The notes under the pieces: generated by a model
Database searches by the model: none
Seen by the model: only the letters and a program-made list of their open reading frames with translations
Told to the model about the DNA's origin: nothing
Origin: Firm-13 sp964617375
GTDB taxonomy: Bacteria > Bacillota > Clostridia > Saccharofermentanales > Saccharofermentanaceae
Direction of reading: 5' to 3'
Assembly: GCA_964617375.1 (NCBI GenBank)
Contig: CAZTXQ010000010.1
Location: 1-64,000, forward strand
Length of the DNA stretch: 64,000 bases
Translations under genes and position numbers: made by a program
Shown here: positions 24,555 to 33,349 of the stretch, in pieces
Position numbering within the stretch: position 1 is the stretch's first letter
How the letters are laid out: each line of letters starts with the position of its first letter

Positions 24555-26318
24555 GTGCTTGTAAAGAAAAGACCCGGCCGGTTGACGAGCCTGTTCTTCA
24601 TGGGAGCCTTGCTTGGCGCGGTCTTTTTTTTGCTGATATTCGAATTCAGAAGTCTGGATGTCACTTATATCGACCGGATGCTGTTGGTGGATGGGGTAAA
24701 AGGCCTGCCGCAGCATTATCTGGGATGGGAGTTTTTCCGGAGAACGGCATGGAGTTTCCCGCTCGGGAACATGGAAGGCCTTATTTATCCGGAGACCATT
24801 TCCGTAGTCTTCGCGGACTCTATACCGCTGTTTGCCGTGTTTTTCAAGTTGTTCTCCGCGTTGCTGCCGGCAAGGTTTCAGTATTTCGGAATCTTTTGCC
24901 TGACTTGTTTTATGCTGCAGGGCGGACTTGGTGCGCTGATCAGTGACCGCTTTTTTAAGAACAGAGTCTTTAGCCTTATATTGTCGATATTTTTCATCCT
25001 GTCTCCCATCGCGATCAGAAGGTCTTTTTACCACTGTGCGCTTTCGGCGCATTTCCTGATTCTGGCTGCGTTTGCCATATGGCTGTACAAATCCGAGTTC
25101 AAATCATGGAAAACACCGATGTGCCTTTTCGCGATTGTAAATGCGCTTACGGTAACGATCCATGTGTATTTCACACCGATGACCGTCGGAATTATGCTGT
25201 GCTATGCACTGCAGGAACTCCTTGAGAAGAAGAAATGGTCGCGCGTTCTTCTTTCAGTCGGAATATCTTTTTTCTCGATCCTGGGGACAGCATGGCTTTT
25301 CGGGTATTTCACTGACAGAATATCCGCTTCCAGCGTAGGTCTGGGCAGATATTCCTTCAATCTCAACGGTTTCATAAATCCGTTCTGGTATTCCAACTTG
25401 ATTGACTCGCTCCCGGTGTATCAGAACGGGCAAATCGAAGGCTTTGCCTATCTTGGCTTAGGGATGATCTGTCTCTTGACGATCGCATTGATCTTATTCG
25501 TTCTGCGTCAGGCGGAGCAGACTGCAAAGTCGAAGAAGTTCATCATCTTCAATAAAAACACCATTCCCGCGCTCGTCATGCTGGTGGTATTTACGCTTGT
25601 GGCGTTAAGCCCTGCCGTTTCCTTTCAGGACAGATTGCTCTTTACGATCCCGCTTCCGGATTCGCTTCTCGATCTTCTTTCTATTTTTCGTGCGTCAGGC
25701 CGATTCATCTGGCCCATATATTACGCGATTTTCATTTTTTCGATTCGAGAGATCTCCATATACTATCGCAGGAGCAAGCTTTCCGAAAAAAGGGAAAAGG
25801 AAGAGAAGATCACAAGAAGTATCGGTGCGGATTTTCTTGTTGCCATGATAATTGCTTCCACCGTATTCGTACAGGTTTACGACCTTACCCCTCTGTTTGT
25901 CGAGAAGAATTTACTGTTCGCGGAGAAGGTAGTATATCAGTCGCCTCTGAAAAGCCCGATATGGGAGGAGCTTGCGAAAACGCACAAGCACATTTACCTC
26001 TATAAGCCGATAAATGATCTGTATACCATATGGGAGCGTCAGTGTCTTGCATTCGATTTGGCCGCTTATGCACTTGATCATGATATGGACATTAACGCCG
26101 TATGTCTGGCACGTGTTATTGCGCAGACAAAAGACGATCAAATTACGGCACATTTTGATACAATGGCTCAAGGTGCGGTATATAATGATTATATATACAT
26201 CTTTATGAATCCGGATTATTTCCCGGGAGAGGGGTACGGACTTCATTATTACGAAATTGACGGAATCATCATCGGAGTCAACACACCGATCGAAGGTGCC
26301 CGGGAATACGGCGCCTGA
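24555..26318 (+). CDS. DUF6311-type polytopic membrane protein
   Basis: The 587-residue protein has about eleven hydrophobic helices and a large extracytoplasmic C-terminal part (from about 460). The segment YIDRMLLVDGVKGLPQHYLG followed by a W-F-R-R-T-x-W-x-F-P-L-G-N motif is what I associate with DUF6311, a family with GT-C glycosyltransferase-like topology that may modify surface polymers. GTG 24555 is preceded by GGAGG at eight bases; no ATG lies nearby. Confidence 0.75.
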   Translation: MLVKKRPGRLTSLFFMGALLGAVFFLLIFEFRSLDVTYIDRMLLVDGVKGLPQHYLGWEFFRRTAWSFPLGNMEGLIYPETISVVFADSIPLFAVFFKLFSALLPARFQYFGIFCLTCFMLQGGLGALISDRFFKNRVFSLILSIFFILSPIAIRRSFYHCALSAHFLILAAFAIWLYKSEFKSWKTPMCLFAIVNALTVTIHVYFTPMTVGIMLCYALQELLEKKKWSRVLLSVGISFFSILGTAWLFGYFTDRISASSVGLGRYSFNLNGFINPFWYSNLIDSLPVYQNGQIEGFAYLGLGMICLLTIALILFVLRQAEQTAKSKKFIIFNKNTIPALVMLVVFTLVALSPAVSFQDRLLFTIPLPDSLLDLLSIFRASGRFIWPIYYAIFIFSIREISIYYRRSKLSEKREKEEKITRSIGADFLVAMIIASTVFVQVYDLTPLFVEKNLLFAEKVVYQSPLKSPIWEELAKTHKHIYLYKPINDLYTIWERQCLAFDLAAYALDHDMDINAVCLARVIAQTKDDQITAHFDTMAQGAVYNDYIYIFMNPDYFPGEGYGLHYYEIDGIIIGVNTPIEGAREYGA

Positions 26319-26332
26319 TAGGGGGAGTAACT

Positions 26333-27055
26333 GTGAAACTGCTATTTATCCGGCATGCAGACCCTGACTATACTTTGGATTCACTGACCAATACGGGATG
26401 GAAAGAAGCGGAGCTTCTGGCCGCGCGCCTGTCTTCGGATGGCGTGAAGGCGTTTTATGTTTCTCCGCTGGGGCGGGCCCGTGATACCGCGTCCGTAACG
26501 CTCGACAGAATGGATCGCGAGGCGGAAATTTTGCCGTGGCTTCGCGAATTTAGTGCGACGATCGTGCGGGACGGGGTCGAAACGATTGCCTGGGACTGGC
26601 TTCCAGCGGAATGGACCAGAATCCCCGAATTCTATGACAGGAATCTCTGGCATACGGTTCCCGTAATGAAGAAGGGGAACGTTTTCGAGGAATATTCGAA
26701 GGTAACGGGCGGTCTCGACGATATCCTTGGAGAGCACGGATACGAACGGGACGGCGAGATCTACCGTGCCGTCCGCGCCAACAACGATACACTTGTCTTT
26801 TTCTGCCACTTCGGTGTCGAGTGCGTGATGCTCGCCCATCTCCTCGGCCTGTCGCCGATGGTCCTCTGGCACGGTTTTTGTGCGGCACCGGCATCCGTAA
26901 CGACATTGATTACGGAAGAGCGGCGCGAAGGTGCGGCCGCGTTCCGGGCGGTATCCTTAGGGGATACATCGCATCTCTATGCCGCCGGGATGAAGCCTTC
27001 GTTCTCGGCGCGGTTCTGCGAAACGTATGGGAATGCGGACGAGCGGCACGATTAA
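26333..27055 (+). CDS. Histidine phosphatase superfamily protein
   Basis: The 240-residue protein has the phosphoglycerate-mutase-like RHG-type motif in the form LLFIRHADPDY, the SPLGRARDTA segment, and a late catalytic histidine in FFCHFGVECVML. Phosphate monoester hydrolysis is expected; the substrate is unknown. GTG/TTG starts are not needed: GTG 26333 follows a GGGGGAG site at the end of the upstream gene, 15 bases away. Confidence 0.85.
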   Translation: MKLLFIRHADPDYTLDSLTNTGWKEAELLAARLSSDGVKAFYVSPLGRARDTASVTLDRMDREAEILPWLREFSATIVRDGVETIAWDWLPAEWTRIPEFYDRNLWHTVPVMKKGNVFEEYSKVTGGLDDILGEHGYERDGEIYRAVRANNDTLVFFCHFGVECVMLAHLLGLSPMVLWHGFCAAPASVTTLITEERREGAAAFRAVSLGDTSHLYAAGMKPSFSARFCETYGNADERHD

Positions 27056-27215
27056 GAGTCCGGAGAAAACGGTTAAGGTGATTTTAAAATCAAAGACGGA
27101 GAAATCAAGAAATTTACATTCGACTTAGATAGTATTGCCGAGGCGTACAAGGACGACAGACTTAGATTTATGTAAGCCGCAGGCTGGGGTTCACATAACA
27201 AGAGCATCAAAGAAT
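27056..27215. pseudogene. Gene remnant between phosphatase and sdaAB
   Basis: A plus-strand frame ending at 27172-27174 encodes DFKIKDGEIKKFTFDLD and EAYKDDRLRFM with good coding character but no start codon; an in-frame stop precedes it. It looks like the tail of a lost gene; family not recognised. Confidence 0.4.
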
Positions 27216-27244
27216 TTGACATGCCGGACTCGAAACGCTAAGAT
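27216..27244 (+). promoter_or_regulatory. Promoter of the serine dehydratase operon
   Basis: TTGACA at 27216-27221 and TAAGAT at 27239-27244, 17 bases apart, upstream of sdaAB. Confidence 0.6.
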
Positions 27245-27265
27245 GAGAACCGTTAAATATGCAAT

Positions 27266-27308
27266 GAGCGCATTTGTTTTCAAAAAACAGATGAGCTCTT
27301 TTTTTTTG
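27266..27308 (+). terminator. Leader terminator immediately before the sdaAB ribosome binding site
   Basis: GAGCGCATTTGTTTT pairs with AAAACAGATGAGCTC and is followed by nine Ts; the GAGG of sdaAB follows directly. Since a good promoter lies just upstream, this may attenuate sdaAB transcription rather than end the previous gene. Confidence 0.65.
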
Positions 27309-27317
27309 AGGTAAAAA

Positions 27318-27986
27318 ATGGGAATCTTCGACATTATCGGCCCCGTTATGGTCGGGCCCTCGAGCTCGCATACGGCGGGCGCGGTCCGAATCGGTTTTGT
27401 TTCGCGAAAGATGCTGGGCGAGCCGGTTCAATCCGCACAAATTGATTTGTACGGCTCTTTTCTCGCGACCGGAAACGGGCACGGCACCCGAAATGCCCTG
27501 CTGGCAGGCATTCTCGGCATGCTTCCCGACGATGAGAGGATTCCGCAAAGCCCGTCGATTGCCGCGGGTCAGAATATTTCTTTCACCTTCGGAACGGCGG
27601 ATTTGAGGAGCGGTCACCCAAATACGGCGGTTCTGACACTGACCGGCGTGAGCGGCCGCGTGCTTCGGGTCACCGGCGAATCCGTCGGAGGCGGTCTCAT
27701 CAATATCGCGAGCGTCGACGGGTTGCCTGCCAATATTACCGGAGAGTATCCTACCCTGATCGTCCACAATCTCGACCAGCCCGGGCATGTCGCCGAAGTC
27801 ACTTCGATGCTGTCGCACAAATCCGTCAACATAGCTGCGATGCGGCTGTACCGGGCCGCGCGCGGCGGCCATGCCGTGATGATTCTCGAATGCGATCAGG
27901 AGATTCCCGCGGAATCCGTCGCCTGGGTGGAGCATCTCGAAGGCGTGGAGAAAGTGACATATTTCAGTACGGAGGACAGAATATGA
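27318..27986 (+). CDS. sdaAB: L-serine dehydratase, beta subunit
   Basis: The 222-residue protein matches the iron-sulfur L-serine ammonia-lyase beta subunit: GPVMVGPSSSHTAGAVRIG at the start, GHGTRNALLAGILGM, and a C-terminal ACT domain (about 145-220, YPTLIVHNLDQPGHVAEVTSML). With SdaAA it deaminates L-serine to pyruvate and ammonia through a [4Fe-4S] cluster. Stop and the following start overlap (ATGA). Confidence 0.96.
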   Translation: MGIFDIIGPVMVGPSSSHTAGAVRIGFVSRKMLGEPVQSAQIDLYGSFLATGNGHGTRNALLAGILGMLPDDERIPQSPSIAAGQNISFTFGTADLRSGHPNTAVLTLTGVSGRVLRVTGESVGGGLINIASVDGLPANITGEYPTLIVHNLDQPGHVAEVTSMLSHKSVNIAAMRLYRAARGGHAVMILECDQEIPAESVAWVEHLEGVEKVTYFSTEDRI

Positions 27987-28864
27987 GCTTTACAGGATTA
28001 AGAGATATCGCGGATCGGGCCGAGGCAGAGAAGAAAGAGTTCTGGGAGATCGTACTGGACGAAGAAGTCCGGCTGCAGAAGGAAGAGATGCCGGTTGTTT
28101 TTGAAAAGATGCGCGGCATGCTTTTTGCCATGCGGCATGCGGACGAGGCGTATGATCCGCTCGCCCGGTCCGGAGGGCTTGGATCCGGCGGCGACGGCGA
28201 GAAGCTTCGCGCATACCGCGAGACCACGGATACACTTTGCGGCGATTTCCTGTCCGGGGTTATGGAGAAGGCAGTTAAGATGGGAGAATCAAACGCCTGT
28301 ATGAAGCGTATTGTTGCGGCGCCGACAGCCGGTAGCTGCGGCGTTCTTCCGGCCGTACTCCTGTCCTATCAGCAGAAAAGAAAAGTTTCGGACGACCGGA
28401 TCGTGAAGGCGCTCTTCACGGCGTCCGGCATCGGTCAGGTTCTTGCAGAGAATGCGAGCATTTCGGGAGCCGAAGGGGGCTGCCAGGCGGAAATCGGATC
28501 GGCCTCCGCCATGGCTGCCGGAGCCGTTGTCTATCTTGAGGGCGGCGACGGGGAGGCGATTCTGACCGCGGCCGCCATTGCACTCAAGAGCATGCTCGGT
28601 CTGGTCTGTGACCCGGTCGCCGGCCTGGTCGAAGTCCCCTGCATAAAAAGGAATGTATCGGGTGCAGTCAATGCGATAACTAGCGCGCAGATGGCTTTGA
28701 GCGGAATTCGAAGCCGGATTCCTGCGGATCAGGTCATTGACTGCATGTATAAAATCGGACTGGCTATGCCCGCCGCACTCCGGGAAACCGCGGAAGGCGG
28801 CCTCGCCGCAACCCCTGCCGCGAGAGCCTTTGCTGAACGCCTGCAGACAGAGGAAATTACCTGA
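27983..28864 (+). CDS. sdaAA: L-serine dehydratase, alpha subunit
   Basis: The 293-residue protein holds the catalytic core: VAAPTAGSCGVLPAVLL, GAEGGCQAEIGSASAMAAGA, and GLVCDPVAGLVEVPCIKRN with the cluster cysteines. Four-base overlap with sdaAB indicates translational coupling. Oxygen-sensitive enzyme typical of anaerobic Clostridia. Confidence 0.96.
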   Translation: MSFTGLRDIADRAEAEKKEFWEIVLDEEVRLQKEEMPVVFEKMRGMLFAMRHADEAYDPLARSGGLGSGGDGEKLRAYRETTDTLCGDFLSGVMEKAVKMGESNACMKRIVAAPTAGSCGVLPAVLLSYQQKRKVSDDRIVKALFTASGIGQVLAENASISGAEGGCQAEIGSASAMAAGAVVYLEGGDGEAILTAAAIALKSMLGLVCDPVAGLVEVPCIKRNVSGAVNAITSAQMALSGIRSRIPADQVIDCMYKIGLAMPAALRETAEGGLAATPAARAFAERLQTEEIT

Positions 28865-28931
28865 TACGGCATTTCTTGCGCAGGCGTGTTATGATAACGG
28901 CATACAGCTTGCGAATAGGAAGGGCCAATTG

Positions 28932-31016
28932 ATGGAAATATCCCAGTTTTTACCGGTTACCAAAGAAGAAATGAAAGAACGTGACTGGTATTGGTACGAT
29001 TACCTGATCGTTACCGGGGATGCCTATGTCGATCATCCGAGCTTCGGACCCGCGGTGATCGGCCGCGTGCTCGAGAAAGCCGGTTTTCGCGTGGCCGTTC
29101 TGGCACAGCCGGAATGGAAGACGGCGGACGCGTTCCTCGCCATGGGGAAGCCGCGCATGGGCGTCATGATCAGCTCCGGCAACATCGATTCGATGGTCGC
29201 CCATTATACGGCCGCGAAAAAGCACAGAAACGAAGACTTCTATTCACCCGGCAAAAAAGCCGGGCTTCGCCCCGACCGCGCCGTGATCGTGTACGCGAAC
29301 CGTGTGCGCGAGGCTTTCGGCAAGGACGTTCCGATCCTGATCGGCGGTCTTGAGGCGTCGTTGCGCCGTTTTGCCCATTATGATTACTGGGACAACAAGG
29401 TGCGGCGGAGCATTCTTTTCGATGCGGCGGCGGATATGCTGATTTTCGGCATGGGCGAACGGACCGTACGGGAAGTGGCACAGAGACAAAAAGCAGGAAT
29501 TTCGGTCTCCGCGATGCACGATATACCCGGCACGGCTTTTGCAGTAAGCGACCCGGCGCCTTTTCTCGGAAAAGGTCTGATGTGTGCGGCTTTTGAAATG
29601 GTCGCCGCGAATAAGAAAGCGTATGCAGAAGCGACACGCCTTCAATACGAGGAACACGATCCGGTACGCGGGCGCACAATCGTTCAGCCGCACGGTGACC
29701 ATTATCTTGTCGTACTGCCGCCGGCGATGCCGCTCACGACGCAGGAGCTCGACGAGGCGGCGACGCTTCCCTATACGCGGGAGTACCATCCGATGTACGA
29801 AGAAGCCGGCGGTGTTCCGGCACTCGACGAGGTTCGATTCTCGATCATCCATAACCGTGGATGTTTCGGGGCCTGTAATTTCTGCAGTCTTGCCTGGCAT
29901 CAGGGGCGGATGGTGACGTCGCGAAGCCAGGATTCCGTACTGAAGGAAGCACGGGATCTGACGCAGAATAAGCATTTCAAGGGTTATATCAACGATGTCG
30001 GAGGCCCGACGGCGAATTTCCGTCATTTCTCGTGCAAGGATCAGGACAAACGCGGCATGTGCAGGAACCGGAAATGCCTGACGCCCGAGCCCTGCAACCG
30101 GCTCGACGCGGATCATTCCGATTATCTGGCGCTCTTACGGCGCCTTCGGAAAGTGCCGGGCGTCAAGAAAGTCTTTATCCGCTCGGGCATCCGTTACGAT
30201 TATCTGCTTGAAGACAAGAACCGGGATTTTCTCGAGGAGCTCATCACGTATCATATCTCCGGTCAGCTCAAGATCGCACCCGAGCACTGTGTGTCTTCGG
30301 TGCTCGATTATATGGGGAAGCCCCATATCGACGTTTACCAAAGGTTCATGGCGCTTTACTCTGAGATGAACGAAAAACAGGGCAAGGATCAGTTTGTCGT
30401 TCCGTATCTGATGTCGTCGCATCCGGGCAGTACACTCTCCGACGCGGTGGCGCTCGCGGAATTCTTAAGAGACATCGGCCGTCAGCCGGAGCAGGTGCAG
30501 GATTTCTACCCTACGCCCGGCACGATTTCGACCTGCATGTATTATACCGGCCTCGATCCGATGACGATGGAGAGGGTCTATGTCGCAAAGACACCGCACG
30601 AGAAGGATCTTCAGCGCGCGCTCCTGCAGTGGAGAAATCCGGAGAACCGGGCGCTTGTCGTCGAGGCACTTCACAAAGCGGAGCGGCCCGATCTGATCGG
30701 CCACGACCCGAGGTGCCTGATCCGTCCGGAGACCAGGGCGCAGAAGGAAGCTTCGGCCGCCGCGGGAAAAGGATATCTCAGGAAGGATGCTTCGGCACCC
30801 GCGGGAAAAGGAAATCCGCGTGCAGGACGTCCTGCCGCAGGGAAACCGGAAGATAAGAGGCGCGGCGCAGCTGCGGGGCTAAAGACAACGGACAAGAAGC
30901 CTTCGGGCAGAGGACCTTCCGATAAGAAATCATTTGACAGAAAACCCGTACGGGCGGACAGCAATAAATCCGGCAAAAGATCCGGGGAAAAGAAATCCGG
31001 CAAGCCGAGGGGCTGA
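28932..31016 (+). CDS. ygiQ: YgiQ-family radical SAM protein with basic tail
   Basis: The 694-residue protein has the UPF0313/YgiQ arrangement: an N-terminal domain (WYDYLIVTGDAYVDHPSFG), the radical-SAM cluster CFGACNFC near residues 310-320, and the C-terminal YgiQ domain (VQDFYPTPGTISTCMYYTGLDP). Family function is unknown, probably RNA or cofactor modification. Residues from about 600 to the end form a low-complexity Lys/Ser/Gly/Pro/Ala tail with a repeated unit (KEASAAAGKGYLRK, DASAPAGKGNPR), which suggests nucleic-acid binding. ATG 28932 is chosen over upstream codons. Confidence 0.93.
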   Translation: MEISQFLPVTKEEMKERDWYWYDYLIVTGDAYVDHPSFGPAVIGRVLEKAGFRVAVLAQPEWKTADAFLAMGKPRMGVMISSGNIDSMVAHYTAAKKHRNEDFYSPGKKAGLRPDRAVIVYANRVREAFGKDVPILIGGLEASLRRFAHYDYWDNKVRRSILFDAAADMLIFGMGERTVREVAQRQKAGISVSAMHDIPGTAFAVSDPAPFLGKGLMCAAFEMVAANKKAYAEATRLQYEEHDPVRGRTIVQPHGDHYLVVLPPAMPLTTQELDEAATLPYTREYHPMYEEAGGVPALDEVRFSIIHNRGCFGACNFCSLAWHQGRMVTSRSQDSVLKEARDLTQNKHFKGYINDVGGPTANFRHFSCKDQDKRGMCRNRKCLTPEPCNRLDADHSDYLALLRRLRKVPGVKKVFIRSGIRYDYLLEDKNRDFLEELITYHISGQLKIAPEHCVSSVLDYMGKPHIDVYQRFMALYSEMNEKQGKDQFVVPYLMSSHPGSTLSDAVALAEFLRDIGRQPEQVQDFYPTPGTISTCMYYTGLDPMTMERVYVAKTPHEKDLQRALLQWRNPENRALVVEALHKAERPDLIGHDPRCLIRPETRAQKEASAAAGKGYLRKDASAPAGKGNPRAGRPAAGKPEDKRRGAAAGLKTTDKKPSGRGPSDKKSFDRKPVRADSNKSGKRSGEKKSGKPRG

Positions 31017-31099
31017 TCATCCGGCCTGTTTACAGAAATTGCCAATGGGCGTTATAATTCACGAAAGAGTATATTTGAGATACAAAGGACGTGAAGATA

Positions 31100-31570
31100 A
31101 TGGCCATCGATAAAGTTAAGGCATTTTTTGCAAAAAGGAATATGGCGAATCGCGTGATCGAGTTTGAGGCTTCGAGCGCAACGGTGGATCTGGCGGCCGC
31201 GCTGATCGGCTGCGAACCGAAAAGGATAGCGAAGACCCTCTCCTTTATGGCGGACCGGGGACCGATCCTGGTTGTCGCTGCGGGGGACGCCAGAGTCGAC
31301 AATGCAAAGTACAAAGCCCAGTTCGGCGTAAAAGCCAGAATGCTCGCGCCCGAAGACGCCGAGCCTCTGATCGGGCACGCGGTCGGCGGCGTCTGCCCGT
31401 TTGCCATTAACGAAGGCGTCCCGGTATATCTTGACGAATCGCTTAAGAGATTCGAAACCGTTTTTCCGGCATGCGGAAGCAGCAACAGCGTGATCGAGCT
31501 TACCGTACCGGAGCTCGAAAAGTATTCGTCTTATGCATCCTGGGTCGATGTCTGCAAGAGCTGGGAATAA
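31100..31570 (+). CDS. YbaK/ProX-type aminoacyl-tRNA deacylase
   Basis: The 156-residue protein has the YbaK/EbsC editing-domain features: VIEFEASSATVDLAAALIGCEPKRIAKTLSF with the catalytic lysine region, AGDARVDNAKYK, and VGGVCPFAIN. Such proteins hydrolyse mischarged tRNA(Pro/Cys). ATG 31100 fits AAGGA better than the GTG nine bases upstream. Confidence 0.9.
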   Translation: MAIDKVKAFFAKRNMANRVIEFEASSATVDLAAALIGCEPKRIAKTLSFMADRGPILVVAAGDARVDNAKYKAQFGVKARMLAPEDAEPLIGHAVGGVCPFAINEGVPVYLDESLKRFETVFPACGSSNSVIELTVPELEKYSSYASWVDVCKSWE

Positions 31571-31676
31571 CCCGATTTCGGCACGGGAAGAAGCCATAAG
31601 TATGGGATTGTCCTGGGGAAGTTCCATTTATTAGACCATTATGATATATTAAGAATATTAATAAATGGAGGCGCCT

Positions 31677-32111
31677 ATGAGTGATTCGAAAATCAAGAAG
31701 AACGCAGTCTCCTGTCTGATTGTCGGTATCGCCGCTCTCACAGCGCTTATCTCGTATTTCTTTTTGCCGGATCAAATACCGATGCAATGGAGCGGCACCG
31801 AAGTAATCTGGTATGCCAATAAAATCGCGATTTTTTCCGTACCGGTGATTTCGATTCTTTTCCTGGTATTCTTCAACCCGCTTCTCCGCGCTTTTGTGAG
31901 TAAATTATCGGCTTCTTCGCCGCTCCTGCCGGAGATTATTATGGCGGGAATCTTGTTTATTTTCCTAAGCTGTGAAGTTTTTACGATTCTGTACTGCTTC
32001 GGATTTGTGTGGCACCTGGCATATATACTCATCATCGAAGTCATCTTGCTTCTGCTTCTTTGTGGAATAAGCATGTTTAGATTTAATAGGGCGATGAGTA
32101 AGCAGCAGTAA
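31677..32111 (+). CDS. DUF1648-type small membrane protein
   Basis: The 144-residue protein has four predicted helices and the DUF1648-like sequence LPDQIPMQWSGTEVIWYANK after the first helix (a P-x-x-I-P-x-H/Q-W pattern). Function unknown. GGAGG lies just before ATG 31677. Confidence 0.7.
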   Translation: MSDSKIKKNAVSCLIVGIAALTALISYFFLPDQIPMQWSGTEVIWYANKIAIFSVPVISILFLVFFNPLLRAFVSKLSASSPLLPEIIMAGILFIFLSCEVFTILYCFGFVWHLAYILIIEVILLLLLCGISMFRFNRAMSKQQ

Positions 32112-32185
32112 GCATGAGCGGTACCGGGTCTGAATCTCCCGATTTCACGCGGAAACGTATATGATAATGAGACGGAACAACAAAG

Positions 32186-32232
32186 AAAGCCCCGGAATAT
32201 CCTGCCGTAAGCAGGGCGTTTCGGGGCTTTTC
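32186..32232 (+). terminator. Intrinsic terminator
   Basis: AAAGCCCCG and CGGGGCTTTT with an internal hairpin CCTGC/GCAGG; T run follows. A second perfect 9-bp hairpin (GCGTGCCGG/CCGGCACGC, 32233-32260) follows, before the convergent DUF4432 gene. Confidence 0.75.
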
Positions 32233-32293
32233 GCGTGCCGGGAGGAGGCTGCCGGCACGCGTGTTCGAACAGGACGAAAGACTGAAAACGTCC

Positions 32294-33328
32294 TTATTCT
32301 TCGTGGTTCAGGGACAGGACGAGATCGGTCTCAATGATTTCGCCTGCGGCAAGACGCCGGAGCGTCTTGTTCGCGTCTTCTTTGATGACGCCTTCCGGAT
32401 AGCAGTTGGAGGGCTCGATGCCGGTCACATAGTTGCCGGAATCCTTGCATTTCCACTGAATCAGGTTCGGAAGTTCGCGGTTATCGTAGTCAATGATGAG
32501 AGTTGTTTTCGTATCGGGATTCATCATCGACGCATACGAGCGGCCCATGTCGGCCTTCGGTTTGTGATAGAAGACCTGCTCGCTGTAGCCGTCGACCGGC
32601 GCGCCGAAGAGGAAAGGAGATTCTTCTTTCATACCTGTGCGGGCGACTTCGTCGCGCGGCAGGGTACTTTCGGCGTCCGTGTAGAAGACGGAGTTTTCGG
32701 CGAGGAAGGGGAAACCGACGTTGAAATGATACATCAGCATCAGCGGGACACCGTTCGCGGTGCTCTCGTTTTCGATACGGTCGTGAAGATGGACTTTACT
32801 CTCGCCGAGCTTCGAGGTTATGGTCCTCGTTAAGGTGAGATTGGTTCCGAAGAGGCTCGACTCGCGCATAACACCTGTCAGTTCGAGGTAATAATCGTCG
32901 CCATCCCAATAGGTACGCGCGCCGTGAAGCTCCGCCGGTGTGTTTCGGATAAAGCCGTGCTGCGGCTGTGTCTGGCCGTTCGGCATTGTCTGAATCGGAC
33001 CGACATTGCCGAGGCCGCAAGTGAACAGCATGCCGCCCATAATGCTGCGCGGTGCGTTCGGTCCGTCGTACCAGCGCTCGCCGTTAACGACGCCGGGATG
33101 TGCGTGAAAATGAATGGGAGAGCCGTTATAGTACAGTTCGCCGATGTCCATGCATTTTCCGGCCAGAACCGTGAAGCGAAGCGGTCCGTTCACGACATCG
33201 TACGCCATAAGTCCTTCGGCAAGGCCGTCGGCGTAGCGGATCCGGCGGATCCCTGCGATGGTGCCCAGATTTCCGAAGAGCCGGATGAGTTCCTGCTTCG
33301 TGTAGTTTTTACCGTTGATAACTGCCAT
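32294..33328 (-). CDS. DUF4432 aldose-epimerase-like protein 1
   Basis: The 344-residue protein has the beta-sandwich features of aldose-1-epimerase-like DUF4432 proteins: GKCMDIGELYYNG, FTCGLGNVG, LMYHFNVGFPFL, and the end segment GIEPSNCYPEG. Likely a mutarotase or binding protein for the sugar used by this locus. It is the last gene of the minus arm (PfkB kinase, GatZ-like protein, DUF4432). A paralogue is encoded at 45.2 kb. Confidence 0.85.
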   Translation of the reverse strand: MAVINGKNYTKQELIRLFGNLGTIAGIRRIRYADGLAEGLMAYDVVNGPLRFTVLAGKCMDIGELYYNGSPIHFHAHPGVVNGERWYDGPNAPRSIMGGMLFTCGLGNVGPIQTMPNGQTQPQHGFIRNTPAELHGARTYWDGDDYYLELTGVMRESSLFGTNLTLTRTITSKLGESKVHLHDRIENESTANGVPLMLMYHFNVGFPFLAENSVFYTDAESTLPRDEVARTGMKEESPFLFGAPVDGYSEQVFYHKPKADMGRSYASMMNPDTKTTLIIDYDNRELPNLIQWKCKDSGNYVTGIEPSNCYPEGVIKEDANKTLRRLAAGEIIETDLVLSLNHEE

Positions 33329-33349
33329 TTTATTGTCCTCCGATATTGA

